From Bacillus massiliigorillae (GTDB lineage: Bacteria; Bacillota; Bacilli; Bacillales; DSM-1321): a stretch of DNA of 27,233 nucleotides. This document shows, piece after piece, positions 23,589 through 27,233 of the stretch (position 1 is its first letter; the number at the start of each line of letters is the position of its first letter). The DNA lies in contig NZ_HG428747.1 of NCBI RefSeq assembly GCF_000380245.2, positions 115,751 through 142,983 on the forward strand, given 5' to 3'. Below the pieces are notes generated by a model, which did not search any database, was not told the DNA's origin, and was given only the letters and a program-made list of their open reading frames with translations. Position numbers and translations under genes: made by a program.

Positions 23589-25475
23589 TTAATTTGAAAT
23601 ACGAGCAATTTTCCCTTGTTCTAAGTAGACCAATAAGATTGATACATCAGCTGGATTTACCCCTGATATACGTGAAGCTTGAGCCACTGTTAATGGACGC
23701 ACTTGCTTTAATTTTTGACGAGCCTCAGTTGCTAAACTATTAATCGCATCGTAATCAATGTTATCAGGAATTTTTTTATCTTCCATTTTCTTTAATCGTT
23801 CTACTTGTTGCAAGGATTTCTCGATATAGCCTTCATACTTTATCTGAATTTCGACTTGTTCTTTAATATCTTCTGATAAAGGTTGCTCACTAGGAACAAT
23901 TTGCTCAATATGAGCATAGTTCATTTCCGGACGTCTTAATAAATCAGCGGCTTTAATACCATCTTTCAATTCACTTCCGCCTGCGCTTGCAATCATCTCT
24001 TGCACTTCTGCCGTAGGCTTGATGCGAACAGTCTTTAAGCGCTCTTTTTCTTCTTCTATTAAGCGTTTTTTCTCATTAAATGCTACATAACGATCTTCTT
24101 TAATAAGACCTACTTTTGCTCCAATTTCCGTTAAACGCAAGTCTGCGTTATCGTGACGAAGTAATAAGCGGTACTCTGCTCTAGATGTTAATAAACGATA
24201 TGGTTCATTCGTACCTTTCGTAACAAGATCATCAATTAATACACCAATATAAGCATCTGAACGACCTAAAATCACTTGCTCTTTACCTAATGCTTTTAGA
24301 GCTGCATTAAGACCAGCCATTAAACCTTGACCTGCCGCTTCTTCATAACCTGAAGTACCGTTAATTTGTCCAGCTGTATATAAACCTTCAATTTTCTTCG
24401 TTTCAAGTGTTGGCCACAATTGCGTTGGTACGATTGCATCATACTCAATTGCATAACCTGCACGCATTAACTGAACATTTTCAAGTCCTGGAATTGATGC
24501 CAGCATACGCTTTTGCACATCTTCTGGCAAGCTTGTTGATAATCCTTGTACATACACTTCACGTGTATTGCGTCCTTCTGGCTCTAAGAAAATTTGGTGG
24601 CGCGGTTTATCATTAAAACGAACGACCTTATCCTCAATAGATGGGCAATAACGTGGACCAGTTCCTTTAATCATACCTGAATACATTGGTGACCGGTGTA
24701 AGTTTTCATCAATAATTTGATGTGTTTGTAAACTTGTATATGTTAACCAGCATGGTAATTGGTCTGTAATATAAGCCGTTGTCTCATAGGAGAAAGCACG
24801 TGGCACGTCGTCACCAGGTTGAATTTCTGTTTTACTATAATCAATGGAATCACTATTTACACGTGGTGGCGTACCTGTTTTAAAACGAACTAAATCGAAG
24901 CCAAGCTCTTCTAAGTGCTCAGATAAGCGAACAGATGGCTGTTGGTTATTTGGACCACTAGAGTACTTCAATTCACCAATAATAATTTCACCACGTAAAA
25001 ATGTTCCTGTAGTGATAACAACACTTTTGGCTTTATATGTTGCACCTGTTTGTGTGATCACGCCCGTGCATTTCCCGTCTTCAATGATTAGGCGCTCAAC
25101 CATACCTTGAACAAGAGATAGTTTTTCTTCCTTCTCAATCGTTAACTTCATCTCTTGTTGATACAAAAATTTATCCGCTTGAGCACGTAATGCACGTACA
25201 GCTGGCCCTTTACCTGTATTCAACATACGCATTTGGATATGTGTTTTATCGATATTTTTACCCATCTCACCACCAAGAGCATCGATTTCTCGTACAACGA
25301 TCCCTTTAGCTGGACCCCCTACCGATGGATTACATGGCATAAAGGCAACCATATCTAAATTAATTGTTAACATTAGCGTTTTAGCACCAGCTCGTGCTGC
25401 AGCTAAACCTGCTTCACACCCTGCATGTCCTGCTCCGATGACAATGACATCATAACTACCTGCTTCGTAAGACAC
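23589..25475 (-). CDS. mnmG: tRNA uridine-5-carboxymethylaminomethyl modification enzyme MnmG (GidA)
   Basis: MnmG works with MnmE to install the cmnm5 group at wobble U34 of certain tRNAs, using FAD and NADH plus a folate-derived carbon. The 628-aa protein starts with the FAD-binding motif VIGAGHAGCEAG (Rossmann GxGxxG at 14-19). It has the family motif MPCNPSVGGPAKG with its reactive Cys, FKTGTPPRV, and GTSGYEEAAGQG. The C-terminal helical domain for MnmE and tRNA binding has SRAEYRLLLRHDNADLRL and ends with SRISGVNPADVSILLVYL. The start is GTG (25473-25475), with AAAGGAGG 7 nt upstream. Gaps are 28 nt from mnmE and 21 nt to rsmG. Confidence 0.97.
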   Translation of the reverse strand: MSYEAGSYDVIVIGAGHAGCEAGLAAARAGAKTLMLTINLDMVAFMPCNPSVGGPAKGIVVREIDALGGEMGKNIDKTHIQMRMLNTGKGPAVRALRAQADKFLYQQEMKLTIEKEEKLSLVQGMVERLIIEDGKCTGVITQTGATYKAKSVVITTGTFLRGEIIIGELKYSSGPNNQQPSVRLSEHLEELGFDLVRFKTGTPPRVNSDSIDYSKTEIQPGDDVPRAFSYETTAYITDQLPCWLTYTSLQTHQIIDENLHRSPMYSGMIKGTGPRYCPSIEDKVVRFNDKPRHQIFLEPEGRNTREVYVQGLSTSLPEDVQKRMLASIPGLENVQLMRAGYAIEYDAIVPTQLWPTLETKKIEGLYTAGQINGTSGYEEAAGQGLMAGLNAALKALGKEQVILGRSDAYIGVLIDDLVTKGTNEPYRLLTSRAEYRLLLRHDNADLRLTEIGAKVGLIKEDRYVAFNEKKRLIEEEKERLKTVRIKPTAEVQEMIASAGGSELKDGIKAADLLRRPEMNYAHIEQIVPSEQPLSEDIKEQVEIQIKYEGYIEKSLQQVERLKKMEDKKIPDNIDYDAINSLATEARQKLKQVRPLTVAQASRISGVNPADVSILLVYLEQGKIARISN

Positions 25476-25503
25476 TTCTCTTCCTCCTTTGTTATTATAA
25501 CGA

Positions 25504-26889
25504 CTATTTTCCTAAACAAAATTGCGAAAATAGCTGGTCAATTAAACTTTCGTGTACGGCGTCACCTATAATTTCACCTAATAGTTCCCATGCTCTTGTT
25601 AAATCAATTTGCACCAAATCAATCGGTACTCCATTTTCAATAGCAGAAACAGCTTCTTCTATTGTTGAAATAGCCTGGGAAATCAAAGCAATATGCCTTG
25701 TATTTGATACATATGTTAAATCTCCAGCTTCTAAATCTCCTTCAAAGAAAAGATCTGCAATAGCCTCTTCTAGTTCGTCGACACCTTTATCTTCTAATAA
25801 TGAAGTCGTCATGACAGGAGCCTTACCAGCAAGTTCTTTCACACGATCTAAATCAATGGCTTGAGGTAAATCCGTTTTATTCACAATGACAATAACGTCC
25901 ATACCTTTTGTCACTTCAAATAGCTTCTCATCTTCTTCAGAAATAGCTTCTGAATAATTTAAAACAAGCAGGATAAGGTCAGCTTCTTTTAATACAGCGC
26001 GTGACTTTTCCACACCGATTCGTTCAACAATGTCTTCTGTTTCACGTATACCTGCCGTATCTAGTAATCGAAGTGGTACACCACGAACATTGACATACTC
26101 TTCAATGACATCACGAGTAGTACCAGGAATATCAGTAACAATCGCTTTATTTTCTTGAACGAAGCTATTTAATAAAGATGATTTCCCAACGTTAGGACGA
26201 CCTACAATGGCTGTGGATAGACCTTCACGCAAGATTTTACCTTGCTCCGCTGTTTGTAATAACTTTCGTAATTGCTGTTGAACATATGTAGCTTTTTCAA
26301 TTAGCATATTATGCGTCATTTCTTCTACATCATCGTATTCTGGATAATCAATATTTACTTCGACATGAGCTAACGTTTCTAATATTTCTTGGCGAAGCTT
26401 TTGAATCAATTTGGACAAGCGACCTTCCATTTGATTCAAAGCGACACTCATGGCACGATCAGTTTTTGCACGAATTAGATCCATTACCGCTTCAGCTTGT
26501 GATAAGTCAATACGTCCATTTAAGAATGCTCGCTTCGTAAATTCACCTGGATCAGCAAGTCTTGCGCCATTTACTAGTACTAAATTCAATACTTTCTTGA
26601 CTGACACCAATCCACCGTGACAGTTGATTTCAACAACATCTTCTCTAGTAAATGTTTTAGGTCCTTTCATAACAGATACCATCACTTCTTCGACGACAGC
26701 ATTTGTTTTTGGATCAATTAAATGACCATAGTGAATAGTATGTGTAGCTACTTCAATTAGTCTTTTTCCATTAGGGCTTCTAAACAAACGATCAACAATT
26801 GAAAGCGCTTGGTCACCACTTAGTCGGACAATCGCAATAGCCCCTTCTCCCATTGGCGTTGATATGGCCGCAATTGTTTCAAATTCCAT
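25504..26889 (-). CDS. mnmE: tRNA modification GTPase MnmE (TrmE, ThdF)
   Basis: MnmE is the GTPase and folate-binding half of the MnmEG U34-modification complex. It has an N-terminal folate domain (DTIAAIST-like start, FTREDVVEINCHGG), a helical domain (RAFLNGRIDLSQAEAVMDLI) and an inserted G domain with P-loop GRPNVGKSSLL, switch DIPGTTRDV, DTAGIRETED and NKTD. The C-terminal FCLGK tail carries the conserved Cys. The frame has two adjacent ATG codons; GAGGTG (26895-26900) is only 2 nt from the first (26892) and 5 nt from the second (26889). I therefore choose 26889, giving 461 aa. It is first of mnmE-mnmG-rsmG. Confidence 0.97.
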   Translation of the reverse strand: MEFETIAAISTPMGEGAIAIVRLSGDQALSIVDRLFRSPNGKRLIEVATHTIHYGHLIDPKTNAVVEEVMVSVMKGPKTFTREDVVEINCHGGLVSVKKVLNLVLVNGARLADPGEFTKRAFLNGRIDLSQAEAVMDLIRAKTDRAMSVALNQMEGRLSKLIQKLRQEILETLAHVEVNIDYPEYDDVEEMTHNMLIEKATYVQQQLRKLLQTAEQGKILREGLSTAIVGRPNVGKSSLLNSFVQENKAIVTDIPGTTRDVIEEYVNVRGVPLRLLDTAGIRETEDIVERIGVEKSRAVLKEADLILLVLNYSEAISEEDEKLFEVTKGMDVIVIVNKTDLPQAIDLDRVKELAGKAPVMTTSLLEDKGVDELEEAIADLFFEGDLEAGDLTYVSNTRHIALISQAISTIEEAVSAIENGVPIDLVQIDLTRAWELLGEIIGDAVHESLIDQLFSQFCLGK

Positions 26890-27233
26890 CATGTCACCTC
26901 ATTCCATTTTTCCGTTTCTTACTATATTTGAATTGTCTATCTTGAAATCACTTTATATTTGTATTTACTTCTGTATAAAACTGTAGTTAATTTCATTATC
27001 GCCCAAATTAATTACCTAAATTACTACAATAACACAGTCTTTTTTTGAAAAAAAGAAAAAACCACCTTTGAAACGAATTGTCCACAATGCATTTCAACTG
27101 CTGTTTCCATCGATAATTGTAACTTATCCACATGTGAATAACAACGTTCACCATTCCCACCTCTTTGTTCACATCATCAATATGCATATTTATTCGAACC
27201 ACTGTATTCTTTTGGGCAATTAATTTTAAAAAC
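26890..27233. other. Intergenic region between mnmE and the expected jag gene
   Basis: No protein-coding gene is supported in these 344 bases. A 64-codon minus-strand frame is present but overlaps the DnaA boxes, is unlike any family I know and lacks a convincing ribosome site. The stretch must contain the mnmE promoter (not clearly identified) and probably the end of an upstream minus-strand transcript; the T7/A7 tract at about 27040-27060 could be part of its terminator. The notable content is four DnaA-box-like sequences. Confidence 0.6.
27078..27173. promoter_or_regulatory. DnaA-box cluster
   Basis: Two consensus DnaA boxes (TTATNCACA) lie back to back: TTATCCACA at 27124-27132 on plus and TTATTCACA at 27133-27141 on minus, forming an 18-bp near-palindrome. 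Two one-mismatch boxes flank them: TTGTCCACA at 27078-27086 and TTGTTCACA at 27165-27173. DnaA-box clusters in intergenic regions near oriC are known in B. subtilis to bind DnaA and damp initiation. Here binding is inferred from sequence. Confidence 0.65.

Noticed and set aside
26038..26053. parS-like half-site TGTTTCACGTAT inside mnmE
   Set aside because: Only one half matches; the other arm is not complementary, and the sequence is constrained by coding.
27008..27202. 64-codon minus-strand frame upstream of mnmE
   Set aside because: It overlaps the DnaA-box cluster, has odd composition (many Trp, Phe, Cys), no good ribosome site and no recognisable family.

Overview
The window reads as an origin-proximal chromosomal segment of a low-GC Gram-positive spore former in the Bacillaceae, most like the Bacillus cereus group. 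The support is gene content and order (mnmE, mnmG, rsmG, noc, parA, parB, yyaC, ychF, rpsF-ssb-rpsR, yybS, gdpP, rplI, replicative helicase, purA), strong GGAGG ribosome sites, the spore-protease family protein YyaC and a Bacillus-type PurR operator. Species cannot be fixed from the sequence alone. In Bacillus, jag, spoIIIJ, rnpA, rpmH and dnaA/oriC lie beyond mnmE, so the right end of the window should face oriC. Almost all genes are on the minus strand, pointing away from the origin.

Right to left. (1) 27.2-23.6 kb: a DnaA-box cluster upstream of mnmE, then mnmE and mnmG (tRNA U34 modification) and rsmG (16S rRNA m7G527). (2) 22.6-19.9 kb: chromosome-segregation genes noc, parA (soj) and parB (spo0J), with a near-perfect parS upstream of noc and a second parS-like site inside parB. 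(3) 19.8-17.0 kb: a DUF554 membrane protein, yyaC on the plus strand, an MscS channel and a small DUF951 protein. (4) 16.8-14.4 kb: ychF, then rpsF-ssb-rpsR behind an apparent S6:S18 autoregulatory leader. (5) 14.3-9.4 kb: an accessory block with a 58-codon possible membrane miniprotein on the plus strand and a BceRS-BceAB-type antimicrobial-peptide sensing and resistance module. (6) 9.1-4.0 kb: yybS, gdpP (c-di-AMP phosphodiesterase), rplI and the replicative helicase gene. (7) 3.9-0 kb: a Cof-type HAD phosphatase, a lipoprotein polysaccharide deacetylase on the plus strand, and purA with promoter and PurR operator.

Most of the window is housekeeping: replication (helicase, SSB), segregation (ParA, ParB, Noc), ribosome and tRNA maturation, nucleotide supply and c-di-AMP turnover. 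The least expected items are non-coding or small: four parS-like palindromes across 13.5 kb, one of them a parS/Noc-site hybrid; a paired DnaA-box cluster; competing hairpins between rsmG and noc; and the miniprotein beside the BceRS-type genes. I saw no insertion sequence, CRISPR array, tRNA or rRNA gene. No clearly unprecedented system is visible.
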